A DNA stretch of 12,930 bases from NCBI GenBank assembly GCA_019509895.1, contig JAEKLK010000193.1, forward strand, positions 1 through 12,930, given 5' to 3'. The DNA is from Betaproteobacteria bacterium. GTDB lineage: Bacteria; Pseudomonadota; Gammaproteobacteria; Burkholderiales; SG8-39. The notes beneath the pieces were generated by a model. That model had not been told where the DNA came from. It saw only the letters and a program-made list of their open reading frames with translations, and did not search any database. Within the stretch, counting starts at the first letter, position 1, and each line of letters begins with the position of its first letter. Shown piece after piece: positions 1 to 6,390 of the stretch. The position numbers and the translations under genes were made by a program.

Positions 1-2
1 CG

Positions 3-108
3 CTGCTCTATGTGCTTGCCGAGGCGCCACGGCGCAGATCGCGGTGACGGGCAATGAAGGCCTGGTGGGCATCTCGCTCTTCGTGGGCGGCGAGACCACG
101 CCGAGCCG
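3..108 (+). pseudogene. Frameshifted remnant of a Crp/Fnr-family transcriptional regulator
   Basis: Bases 3-20 read LLYVLA in frame 3. From about base 29 the protein continues in frame 2 as ATAQIAVTGNEGLVGIS and then LFVGGETTPSR. Together this resembles the cyclic-nucleotide-binding-like beta-roll of Crp/Fnr regulators, where a stretch like LLYVL-DGA-A-IAV-GNEG-VGI-LF-GGETTPSRA is familiar. Joining the two frames needs one extra base near position 23 (GCCGA[C]GGCGCC), so a single-base deletion would explain the break. After the PSR codons near base 105 the similarity stops abruptly, and no helix-turn-helix domain follows. The piece is therefore both frameshifted and truncated, unless the read or assembly is wrong here. 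The N-terminal part lies off the left edge. The family call rests on remembered motif similarity and was not checked by a search. Confidence 0.55.
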
Positions 109-206
109 GCCCGCGCTTCGATCGCCTGCTTGTCGCCGGCGCAGTCGATGAGGGTGGGCTTCTCCTTGGTGGCCTCGACCTTCTTCGAGCGGCGGGGGCA
201 CAGCAT
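109..206 (-). other. Short coding-like stretch, unidentified, possible gene remnant
   Basis: On the minus strand a frame beginning at ATG 206 reads MLCPRRSKKVEATKEKP and then TLIDCAGDKQAIEARAG. From the AAG-AAG codons onward, all but one of the codons end in G or C, as in the real genes of this window. The hydrophilic, lysine/glutamate-containing composition is unlike the Arg/Ala-rich shadow frames. The frame stays open to the left edge but loses that character below about base 108, where it runs antisense to the Crp/Fnr remnant. I do not recognise the product. It may be the end of a decayed gene joined to the regulator remnant, or a small gene running off the window. Confidence 0.25.
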
Positions 207-254
207 CCCATGCCGCGATGGCGCGCCACCGTGCGCTGGCGACGCATAGCCTGT

Positions 255-947
255 CTACGGCTGGGACGAGCGCGAGACGCCGTAGATCAGGAGCACCGGC
301 ACGAGCTTGCCCGCTTCGGCTGCGCTCGCGCCGGCTTCGTTCTGCCGGTTCTTGTCCCCGAGCGCCTTGATCAGGCCGTCGATGCCGCTCGCGCGCACCG
401 TGGCGGCGAAGGACTCGCGGTAGGTGAGCGCCAGGCTCACACCGGCGATCTTCACGTCGTATACCCGCCAGCCGCCGACGCCGTCGGCCATCTCGTAGTC
501 GATGGTGAGTGCCTCGACGCCGGGCCGGCGCATCGCCGAGCGCACCGTTACCTCGGTTTCGCCGGCGGCCGCGCGCAGCGGCTTGTAGTCGATCGCCAGG
601 CCGCGGAACTCGAGCAACGCCTGCGAATAGGTGCGCACCAGCAACGTCTTGAACTGCGCGGTGAGCTCGAGCTGCTGCTCGGTCGATGCGAGGCGCCAGT
701 TGCGCGCAAGCGCGACGCGCGTCATGCGCTCGAAATCGAACACCGGCACGATCCGCGTATCGACCAGCCCTGCGAGCTCGCTCGAGCGCGCGGCGCTCGC
801 GTCTTTGCCGAGCACTGCCATTACCTCGGCGGTGAGCGCGCTCATCATCGCGTCGGGCCGCGCGGGCGTCGGCGCCCGGAGTTGCGCCCCTGCGACCGTT
901 GATCCGAGCACCAGTGCGGTGGCGAGTGCGCTGAAGAGGTTGCGCAT
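255..947 (-). CDS. MlaC/Ttg2D-family phospholipid-binding periplasmic protein
   Basis: The protein is 230 aa, close to the ~210 aa usual for MlaC. MlaC proteins ferry phospholipids across the periplasm between the outer-membrane MlaA complex and the inner-membrane MlaFEDB transporter. The chosen ATG at 947 gives a clean signal peptide (MRNLFSALATALVLG, likely cleaved after VAGA). An in-frame ATG at 995 would add 16 arginine-rich residues ahead of it and spoil the signal. The family core is plain: VFDFERMTRVALARNWR, then LELTAQFKTLLVRTYSQAL, a YxPLR segment, and GGWRVYDVKIAGVSLALTYR near the C-terminus. The usual neighbours mlaDEF and the STAS-domain gene are not in this window, so it is an orphan or lies at the edge of a scattered system. 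A 6-bp-arm dyad sits directly before the start codon. Confidence 0.9.
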   Translation of the reverse strand: MRNLFSALATALVLGSTVAGAQLRAPTPARPDAMMSALTAEVMAVLGKDASAARSSELAGLVDTRIVPVFDFERMTRVALARNWRLASTEQQLELTAQFKTLLVRTYSQALLEFRGLAIDYKPLRAAAGETEVTVRSAMRRPGVEALTIDYEMADGVGGWRVYDVKIAGVSLALTYRESFAATVRASGIDGLIKALGDKNRQNEAGASAAEAGKLVPVLLIYGVSRSSQP

Positions 948-948
948 C

Positions 949-963
949 CGCCGATGTTCGGCG
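949..963. promoter_or_regulatory. Dyad symmetry one base upstream of the mlaC-like start codon
   Basis: CGCCGA-TGT-TCGGCG is a perfect inverted repeat with 6-bp arms and a 3-base spacer. It covers the position where the ribosome binding site of the leftward mlaC-like gene should be. As RNA it could form a hairpin occluding initiation; as DNA it could bind a dimeric regulator. The symmetry is seen directly, while the function is inference. Confidence 0.3.
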
Positions 964-980
964 CGCCGCGCGACAGCCGC

Positions 981-996
981 TGTGCGCCGGCGCACA
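981..996. promoter_or_regulatory. Perfect 16-bp palindrome upstream of the mlaC-like gene
   Basis: TGTGCGCCGGCGCACA is a perfect palindrome 34 bp upstream of the mlaC-like start. A second dyad with the same TGTG...CACA ends lies at 1008-1022. The pair could be an operator region serving the leftward mlaC-like gene, the rightward small gene, or both. In GC-rich DNA such palindromes can also arise by chance. Confidence 0.3.
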
Positions 997-1007
997 CAGG
1001 CGCCCGC

Positions 1008-1022
1008 TGTGGGTGGCCCACA
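1008..1022. promoter_or_regulatory. Second TGTG...CACA dyad upstream of the mlaC-like gene
   Basis: TGTGGG-TGG-CCCACA is an inverted repeat with 6-bp arms. It shares its outer TGTG/CACA bases with the palindrome at 981-996, and the two centres lie about 26-27 bp apart. No recognisable -35/-10 pair was found with confidence nearby. Confidence 0.25.
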
Positions 1023-1160
1023 CTGTCGACGAGCATCGCCCGAGGAAGCCTCGAGCCCTGCTCCATGCGTCGCGGCCGCCGTCCGCGGCGCGGCGCTTCT
1101 TCTCCTACGAGCTGAAAGGCGCGTCGCGCTCTAGGCGCGTAGCCACTGCGGCACGCAAGT

Positions 1161-1177
1161 TGCTCCGCTGCGGAGCA
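1161..1177. promoter_or_regulatory. Inverted repeat immediately before the ribosome binding site of the small membrane gene
   Basis: TGCTCCG-CTG-CGGAGCA has perfect 7-bp arms around a 3-base loop. It ends 3 bases before the GGAGAG ribosome binding site (1181-1186) of the gene starting at 1194. In the transcript it would be a stable hairpin flanking the binding site; in DNA it could be an operator. There is no T-run, so it is not a typical terminator. Confidence 0.35.
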
Positions 1178-1193
1178 CACGGAGAGCGCAACC

Positions 1194-1448
1194 ATGAGAC
1201 TACTGCTACTACTCGCCGCCGCCGGCGCGGGCTATTACTTCTACCGGCAACGCCAGCTGATGCGTGCCAGCGGCTCGACCACCAACGCGAGCGAGGCGAT
1301 GGACGACATCCATGTCCGGCCGAACGCGGACGCCGACGAGCACCTCGACGCTGCGGTCATGGAGACTTTCCCCGCGAGCGACCCGGTGTCCCCGGGCAAG
1401 CCGTCCGAAACCGCGTGGGAGCGCCAGCAGCGGGAAAAACGCAGCTAG
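1194..1448 (+). CDS. Small membrane-anchored hypothetical protein with an ETFPASDP motif
   Basis: The 84-aa product has an N-terminal hydrophobic segment (MRLLLLLAAAGAGYYFY, residues 1-17) followed by a basic RQRQ stretch. This is consistent with a single membrane anchor and a soluble acidic tail on the cytoplasmic or periplasmic side. Residues about 56-67 read METFPASDPVSP. This ETFPASDP motif recurs in small uncharacterised proteobacterial proteins and is the main reason to think the gene is real. A good ribosome binding site, GGAGAG, lies 7 bases before the ATG, preceded by a 7-bp-arm inverted repeat. The gene ends one base before the stop codon of the convergent SnoaL-like gene. The function is unknown. 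Confidence 0.8.
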   Translation: MRLLLLLAAAGAGYYFYRQRQLMRASGSTTNASEAMDDIHVRPNADADEHLDAAVMETFPASDPVSPGKPSETAWERQQREKRS

Positions 1449-1449
1449 C

Positions 1450-2043
1450 CTAGCCGCGAAGCCAACGCTCGCCCTCTGTGTAGAGCCGCGCGAGCGCTTC
1501 GCTTCCCGGCGTGGGCAGACCGAGCGTGATGCGCGCACCACCACTCGCCTGGAAATAGGCGAGGTGCCGATAGCCGACCGGGTAGTGCGCAAACTCGTGC
1601 TCATCCAGCTCGACCCGATGGCCGGGCGTGACGGGATCCATGCGGTCCTTTTCGTAGATCATCTCGCGGCGCGCGATGCGCCACGTGCCCGCCTCGCGCA
1701 TGAAGCGGTCGTACGAACGGCAATAGCAGGTGATATCGACCTCGACGGCGGCCAACCTGCCGCGCACGAGCAGCACGAGCCGCGTTTCCGCGATAGCGCG
1801 ATCGCCGTTCAGCTCGACCGCGCATGCTCCGACGAAATGCTGCGACAGGCTGCCGCCCGGCGGGCGCGAGCGCGCAAGGCGGATGAACTCGCTCGCCGGG
1901 CCGACGAACCACGTGGTGTGCTGGATCGCGTCCGGCGTGTAAAGAGTCGCGAGCTTGTCCCAGCGGCCGGTATCGCGCCAGAGCGCCCAGTTCGCGACCG
2001 AGTCGACGATTTCCGGCCGGTCGCCGATGCGTTGGCTCGTCAT
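1450..2043 (-). CDS. SnoaL-like / NTF2-fold family protein
   Basis: The 197-aa protein starts at ATG 2043. Its ATG overlaps the TGA of the upstream solute-binding gene (ATGA overlap), which suggests translational coupling. A start at 2082 would lie inside that gene and is less likely. The sequence follows the SnoaL-like pattern: an N-terminal helix region (EIVDSVANWALWRDTGRWDKL), then LYTPDAIQHTTWFVGPASEF, then later strands ending in TCYCRSYDRFMREAGTWRIARREMIYEKDR. Members of this cone-shaped fold include polyketide cyclases, dehydratases, small dioxygenase subunits and many enzymes of unknown substrate. The tail after about residue 140 is longer than in the minimal fold. Its place at the end of a flavin-oxygenase operon fits a small catabolic enzyme, but the substrate cannot be read from the sequence. 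Confidence 0.8.
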   Translation of the reverse strand: MTSQRIGDRPEIVDSVANWALWRDTGRWDKLATLYTPDAIQHTTWFVGPASEFIRLARSRPPGGSLSQHFVGACAVELNGDRAIAETRLVLLVRGRLAAVEVDITCYCRSYDRFMREAGTWRIARREMIYEKDRMDPVTPGHRVELDEHEFAHYPVGYRHLAYFQASGGARITLGLPTPGSEALARLYTEGERWLRG

Positions 2044-3005
2044 TCCGGCCGGATGCCCGCCTGGCGCAGGAGCGCCGGCCATTTCTCGGCCTCGCCCCTG
2101 ACGAAGGCGCGCGTCTCCTCGGGCGACATCGAGATGATGCGCCAGCCCGTTGCGTCGAGCCGGCGACGCACCTCGGCATCGGCGAGCGCCTTGAGCGTCG
2201 CGGCCCGCAGGCGCTCGATCGCCTTCGGCGGCGTCTTCGCCGGCGCGAAAAGTCCGATCCAGCTATCGAGCACCAGCTCGGGGAGCCCCGCCTCCGCCGC
2301 AGTCGGCACGTCGGGCAAGAGCGCATCGCGTAGCGAGCCCGAAGTGACGTAGGGCTTGACGCGCCCATCGATGATGAAAGGACGTGCGGTCGTAGTGTTG
2401 TCGAAGAAGAGATCGACGCGTCCGGCCAGCAGATCGAGATACGCCGGCTGCGCGCCCTTGTACGCAACTTCGAGCAGATCGACGTGCGCGAAGCGTTTGA
2501 GCATGAGCGCGCTCACGTGCTGACCGGTGCCGACGCCCGACGTGGCGATCGAAAGCTTGCCCGGATCGGCACGCGCCGCGTCGATCAGCTGGCGAAGATT
2601 GGCCGCCGGCAGATCCTTGCGGCCGACGAGCGCGTAGGTGAACGCGCCGACCATTGCCACCGGCGCGAAATCGCGTACTGGGTCGTAGGGCAGATTCCGG
2701 TGCAGCCCCGGATTGAACGCCATGTTGGCGAGCCCACCGACGAGGAGCATGTAACCGTCCGGCGCGGCCGTCGCCACCGCCTGCGTGCCCACCAGCGTGC
2801 CACCGCCGGCCCGGTTCTCGACGATGCACGGCTGGCCGAGATCGGCGGTGAAGCGCTCGGCGAGCAGCCGGCCGATTACGTCGTAGCCGCCGCCGGGTGT
2901 GCTCGGCACGATGATATGCACCGGCCTCGCGGGATACTCCTGCGCCGCTAGCGCTCCGGCGAGCGCAAGGAGGAGGACTGAAGCTAGCGAGCGCAGCGTG
3001 CTCAA
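2040..3005 (-). CDS. Bug/TctC-family periplasmic solute-binding protein
   Basis: The 321-aa length is typical of Bug (TctC-like) receptors. These bind carboxylates and other small organic anions in the periplasm, often without a matching TctAB membrane pair nearby. A signal peptide (SLASVLLLALAGALAAQ) precedes the family hallmark YPARPVHIIVPSTPGGGYD (residues 24-42). Further hallmarks follow: GQPCIVENRAGGGT (57-70), APDGYMLL (81-88), the Y-KGAQPAY-DLLAGRVDL block (182-199), and the C-terminal PTAAEAGLPE (234-243). The start codon appears to be TTG, two bases after the stop of the CBS-domain gene, with no clear ribosome binding site. Translation is probably coupled to the upstream gene. No tctA/tctB genes are in the window, which is common for this family in Burkholderiales. 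The ligand is unknown. Confidence 0.95.
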   Translation of the reverse strand: MSTLRSLASVLLLALAGALAAQEYPARPVHIIVPSTPGGGYDVIGRLLAERFTADLGQPCIVENRAGGGTLVGTQAVATAAPDGYMLLVGGLANMAFNPGLHRNLPYDPVRDFAPVAMVGAFTYALVGRKDLPAANLRQLIDAARADPGKLSIATSGVGTGQHVSALMLKRFAHVDLLEVAYKGAQPAYLDLLAGRVDLFFDNTTTARPFIIDGRVKPYVTSGSLRDALLPDVPTAAEAGLPELVLDSWIGLFAPAKTPPKAIERLRAATLKALADAEVRRRLDATGWRIISMSPEETRAFVRGEAEKWPALLRQAGIRPE

Positions 3006-3007
3006 CG

Positions 3008-3436
3008 CTATGAGGTGATGTAGGCGCGCAGCGCTTGCGCCTCCTGCGCGGTTTCCTCGAGCTTGACCTTCACCAGGTCGCCGATCGACACCAGCCCGAC
3101 CAGCTTGCCGTCCTCGAGCACTGGCAGATGACGGAAGCGGCGCTGCGTCATCAGCCCGAGCGCCTCGTCGATCGTCATCGAGAGTTTCCCGACGACGACG
3201 CTGCAGGTCATGCGCGATTCCACGGTGAGCGCGTCAAAGTCGCGATCGCCGTCGGCATGCATGCGCACCACGTCGCGCTCGGTGAAGATGCCGACCGGAC
3301 ACTCCCCGGAGTCCGGCACCAGCACTGCGCCGACTTTCTCGGCCTGCATGGTCCGGATCGCGTCGGTGATGCTCGATTTGGCCGAGACTGTCACCACGCG
3401 ACGGCCCTTGCCCGCCAATACCTCGCTCAGCTTCAT
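3008..3436 (-). CDS. Two-CBS-domain protein
   Basis: The 142-aa protein consists almost entirely of a tandem CBS pair (Bateman module). CBS1 spans about residues 10-65 and ends GIFTERDVVR; CBS2 spans about 75-127 and carries FRHLPVLEDGKLVGLVSIGDLVK. Such stand-alone modules sense adenine nucleotides or S-adenosyl ligands and act through partner proteins. No catalytic domain is attached. Its ribosome binding site, AGGAGG 5 bases before the ATG (plus-strand bases 3442-3447), is the best in the window. Together with the 110-bp gap behind it, this suggests that translation, and perhaps transcription, restarts here. It is followed two bases later by the Bug-type receptor gene. Confidence 0.93.
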   Translation of the reverse strand: MKLSEVLAGKGRRVVTVSAKSSITDAIRTMQAEKVGAVLVPDSGECPVGIFTERDVVRMHADGDRDFDALTVESRMTCSVVVGKLSMTIDEALGLMTQRRFRHLPVLEDGKLVGLVSIGDLVKVKLEETAQEAQALRAYITS

Positions 3437-3546
3437 AGGCGCCTCCTGTACACGACATCCTACCCGCGGGCGGCGGCTGCAGGTCGATCTTCACGGGAAG
3501 AACTCGCGGCGCAGCGCCTTCGAGCTTACTGGAAGCGAATGACTTC
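3437..3546. other. 110-bp spacer inside the minus-strand gene cluster
   Basis: This is the only sizeable gap in the six-gene leftward cluster. It holds the AGGAGG ribosome binding site of the CBS gene and a weak TCTTC/GAAGA inverted repeat at 3488-3501, but no T-run terminator. On the minus strand a TAGGAT hexamer occurs shortly before the ribosome binding site. No convincing -35 was seen, so an internal promoter is possible but unproven. Confidence 0.3.
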
Positions 3547-4689
3547 TCAGTTCAGCGCCTTGAGGCGCGGCAGCACGCCGCGGGCGAAGCGCTCCATGTT
3601 GGCGCGCGTCAGGTCGGCGGGCAGCGTGCCGAACTGGCACATGACGAGCAGGTTGCCGAAGCGCATCTCGCGCCAGTAGCCCTCGAAGGCCTTGGTGACG
3701 GTCTCGGCGCTGCCGCAGACGAAAAGGCCAAGCTCGATCGCCTGCTCGATGGTCACCTCGCCGAACATTTGCGCCTTTGCCTTCATCACGTTCTTCAGCG
3801 ACTCGCGTGACGTATAGCCCGGCGGCAGGAGCATCTCGATCGGCATACGCACGTAGACATTGCTGAAGGCTTCGAAGTGCTCCTTCGCCTCGCGGCGTGC
3901 CGATTCGTCGCTCGCGCCGACATACACCGGGACCGCCCAGCCAAGCTGCCGGTCCTCGCAGCCGTAGCCGTAGGCCTGGCAGGTGTCGCGGTACTGCTTG
4001 AGATAGCGATGCACCACCTTCACCGGGCTGAAGGTCTGGAGATACGTGTAGCGCCTGTCCGGATGCGACGCCCAGTCGATCGTCTCCTTGCTGCCCTGCG
4101 ACGGGATCCAGATCGGCGGATGCGGCTTCTGATACGGCCGCGGCCAGAGGTTCACGTACTGCACGCGATAATGGTGGCCCTGGAACGAGAACGGGCCAGG
4201 CTCGGTCCACGCGCGCACGATGAGATCGTGCGCCTCGTGGAAGCGGTCATGCGAGAAGGTCGGATTGACCCCGAAGGTGTGGTACTCGGCGCCGATACCG
4301 CGCACGAAGCCGGTGATAAGGCGGCCGCCGCTGATGACGTCGATCATCGCATGCTCTTCCGCCACCATCAGCGGATGCGAGCGCAGCGGCAGCGCGCTGC
4401 CGAGGATCGCAATACGAGCGCGCTTGGTGCGCCTCGCCAGCGCCGACGCGGTGACGATCGGCGATGGCATCAAGCCATAGGCAGTCTGGTGGTGCTCGTT
4501 CACCGCGACGACGTCGAAGCCCAGCTCCTCGCCGTACTCCAGCTCGTCGAGATAGCGGTTGTAGAGCCGGTGGCCCTTCTCCGGATCGAAATTGCGGTTC
4601 GGCAGCGTGACCCACACGGTGCCGTTCTTGCGCCCCGCCGCGAGATCGAGATCCGCGTAGGGCATGAGGTGAAAAAGGACTAGCTGCAT
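3547..4689 (-). CDS. LLM-class (luciferase-like) flavin-dependent monooxygenase
   Basis: The 380-aa protein matches the bacterial-luciferase-like TIM-barrel family, which uses reduced FMN or F420 to oxygenate or oxidise organic substrates. The family EHH motif is at residues 65-67 (VVAVNEHHQTAYGLMPSP), followed by LGSALPLRSHPLMVAEEHAMID-type strands. SGGRLITGFVRG (120-131) corresponds to the flavin phosphate-binding loop, and HDRFHEAHDLIVRAWTEPG (148-166) and the RPYQKPHPPIWIP strand (184-196) follow. The ATG at 4689 overlaps the end of the hydrolase gene by 10 bases. Longer upstream in-frame ATGs would run 189 codons out of frame through the hydrolase and are rejected. In a proteobacterium FMNH2 is more likely than F420. 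No dedicated flavin reductase gene is visible. The substrate is unknown. Confidence 0.93.
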   Translation of the reverse strand: MQLVLFHLMPYADLDLAAGRKNGTVWVTLPNRNFDPEKGHRLYNRYLDELEYGEELGFDVVAVNEHHQTAYGLMPSPIVTASALARRTKRARIAILGSALPLRSHPLMVAEEHAMIDVISGGRLITGFVRGIGAEYHTFGVNPTFSHDRFHEAHDLIVRAWTEPGPFSFQGHHYRVQYVNLWPRPYQKPHPPIWIPSQGSKETIDWASHPDRRYTYLQTFSPVKVVHRYLKQYRDTCQAYGYGCEDRQLGWAVPVYVGASDESARREAKEHFEAFSNVYVRMPIEMLLPPGYTSRESLKNVMKAKAQMFGEVTIEQAIELGLFVCGSAETVTKAFEGYWREMRFGNLLVMCQFGTLPADLTRANMERFARGVLPRLKALN

Positions 4690-5465
4690 GCGAAGCGCAC
4701 CACGAGGTCGCAGAACTCGGCTTCCTTCTCGACCTGCGGCAGATGGCCGCAGCGCTCGAAGATATTCAGTTGCGCCTTCGGCATGAGGCGCTTCAATTCG
4801 TGCGCGATGCCGACCGGCAGGATCTGATCGTCCTCTCCCCAGACGATCGCCACCGGCACGTCGATGCGGTGCAGCCACTTCGGCAGGAACGGATCGTGCA
4901 GCCGCGGCTCCCACGCGAGGCGTGCGGTGGTGTGGCGGTTCTTGAGCGCGAGATCGATCGATTCCGGCGTGACCGGCATGGCGAGGCGCTCGTCGGCGAA
5001 TTTCTGCTCGTGGAAGAGCTTGCGTGTCATGTCTTCGGGCGCGAGCAGGAAGATGTCCGCGGGCTCGGCGCCTTTCGCGGCGACGCCGGCGGGGCTCACG
5101 AGCACGAGCGAGCCGATGCGCGCGGTGTTTCTCACGGCCATCTCCAGCGCGATCCAGCCGCCCATGGAACTGCCGACGATGACCGCGCGCTCGAGCTTCA
5201 GGGCGGCGAGGAAATCCAGGTAGAAATAGGCGACGTCGTGGATGTTCTCCAACCACTCGGGCTCTTCGCTCTGCCCATAGCCGGGGTGGTCGGGCACGAT
5301 GACGTCGAAGCGCTCGGCGAGCCGCTCCATGAACGGCAGCACGACCGGAGCGCCGCTCGCACCGTGCAGAAAGACGAGCGGCGCTGCATCGGAAGAGCTG
5401 CGACCGCCACGACGGTAATGCGTGCGGCAGCCGTCGAGCTCGAGCTGCTGATCAGAGAACGGCAT
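4680..5465 (-). CDS. Alpha/beta-fold hydrolase
   Basis: The 261-aa protein has the full alpha/beta-hydrolase layout. The oxyanion-hole HG is at 34-35 (LVFLHGASGAP) and DHPGYGQSEEP at 59-69. The nucleophile elbow GSSMGG places the catalytic Ser at 100, an acidic residue lies at Asp212/213 (WGEDDQILP), and the catalytic His is at 241 (FERCGHLPQVEK). The pattern resembles the family of carbon-carbon-bond hydrolases and carboxylesterases acting on small molecules (BphD/MhpC-like), but motifs alone do not set the substrate. The start overlaps the metF-like gene by 14 bases and the end overlaps the LLM gene by 10. The three are therefore almost certainly one transcript. A plausible role is hydrolysing the product of the adjacent flavin monooxygenase. 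Confidence 0.93.
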   Translation of the reverse strand: MPFSDQQLELDGCRTHYRRGGRSSSDAAPLVFLHGASGAPVVLPFMERLAERFDVIVPDHPGYGQSEEPEWLENIHDVAYFYLDFLAALKLERAVIVGSSMGGWIALEMAVRNTARIGSLVLVSPAGVAAKGAEPADIFLLAPEDMTRKLFHEQKFADERLAMPVTPESIDLALKNRHTTARLAWEPRLHDPFLPKWLHRIDVPVAIVWGEDDQILPVGIAHELKRLMPKAQLNIFERCGHLPQVEKEAEFCDLVVRFACS

Positions 5466-6390
5466 GGCTCAGGCGCCGGCCGGCTAGGCCAGACTCGGTA
5501 ATGACGGCGGGGATTTCGCCGAAATTCATCGGCGCCATGATGTGCGCGCCGGCGACGCCCGGAATTTCGGCGAGCTCGCGTAGCACCTCGATGCAGATCC
5601 TGCGACCCTCGAGCTTCGGGTCGGCGGCGCGCTCCAGCCGCTCGACCATCGCCTCGGGGATGATGGTGCCGAAGAGCTTCTCGCGCATCCAGCGCGCCGA
5701 TTTCGCGGACGGGATCGGCGCGACGCCGATGAGGATCGGGATACGCACGCCGGATTCCCCAAGCCGCCCCATGTAGCGGCGAACGACGCCGGCATCCATG
5801 CAGAACTGCGTCTGCACGAAATCGGCGCCGGCCTCGAGCTTCGCCTTCAGGCCTTTGGGCTCCCAGCCGGGCGGCGGATCGATCGGCACGTCGGCCGCGC
5901 CGAGCACCAGCTTGAGCGGCGGGCCCGCGATTTTCGTGCCGGTGGGAAGCGCGTTCTCGCTGCGCATGCGGTGTGCCGTTGCAAGGAGCGTGCGGCTGTC
6001 CAGGTCGTACACCGCCTTCGCGTCGGGCTGATCGCCGGCCTTCGGATCGTCGCCTCCGAGCACCAGGATATTGTGGATGCCGAGCGCCGCCGCACCGAGG
6101 ATATCGCCCTGCAGCGCCAGCCGGTTGCGGTCGCGGCAGGTCATCTGGAAGATCGGCTCGATGCCGCTTTGCACGAGAAAGTGCGCGGTCGCGAGGCTGG
6201 AAAGATGTACCTTCGCGCCCGCCCCATCGGTAACGTTTACCGCAGTAGCGAGGCCCTTCAGGGGCATCGCCCGGCGCAGGAATTCGGCGGGATCGGTGGA
6301 AACCGGCGGTGTAATCTCCGCCGTGATCACGAATTCGCCGCTGCGCAGCCTCGCCTGCAGTTGGCTCGCGGCGCGGCGGTCAGTCACCAT
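5452..6390 (-). CDS. Methylenetetrahydrofolate reductase (MetF family)
   Basis: The 312-aa protein is near the length of E. coli MetF (296). MetF is a FAD enzyme reducing 5,10-methylene-THF to 5-methyl-THF in the cytoplasm. Visible family features are EITPP with the conserved Glu at 25, VNVTDGAGAKVHLSS (51-65) and CRDRNRLALQGDILGAAALG (85-104). The strand NILVLGGDDPK (107-117) carries the Asp, and FVQTQFCMD has Gln195 matching the folate-contacting Gln. GVAPIPSAKSARWM (222-235) also fits. It is the first gene of the cluster and overlaps the hydrolase by 14 bases. Its partners are not methionine-biosynthesis genes, so it may be a paralogue serving C1 units released in catabolism, as with the metF beside THF-dependent aryl O-demethylases. 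That role is inference. The metF symbol is withheld because the housekeeping copy may be elsewhere. Confidence 0.88.
   Translation of the reverse strand: MVTDRRAASQLQARLRSGEFVITAEITPPVSTDPAEFLRRAMPLKGLATAVNVTDGAGAKVHLSSLATAHFLVQSGIEPIFQMTCRDRNRLALQGDILGAAALGIHNILVLGGDDPKAGDQPDAKAVYDLDSRTLLATAHRMRSENALPTGTKIAGPPLKLVLGAADVPIDPPPGWEPKGLKAKLEAGADFVQTQFCMDAGVVRRYMGRLGESGVRIPILIGVAPIPSAKSARWMREKLFGTIIPEAMVERLERAADPKLEGRRICIEVLRELAEIPGVAGAHIMAPMNFGEIPAVITESGLAGRRLSHAVL

Noticed and set aside
54..902. Plus-strand open frame of 282 codons
   Set aside because: Mostly antisense to the mlaC-like gene, with low-complexity Arg/Ala composition and no motif.
1264..2352. Plus-strand open frame of 362 codons
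   Set aside because: It overlaps the small membrane gene out of frame and then runs antisense to the SnoaL and Bug genes; shadow composition.
3488..3501. Terminator after the LLM gene
   Set aside because: The TCTTC/GAAGA hairpin has only 5-bp arms and no T-run in the reading direction.
4690..5256. N-terminal extension of the LLM monooxygenase by 189 codons
   Set aside because: It runs out of frame through the well-supported alpha/beta hydrolase gene. The product there is Arg/His-rich, and the family start fits ATG 4689.
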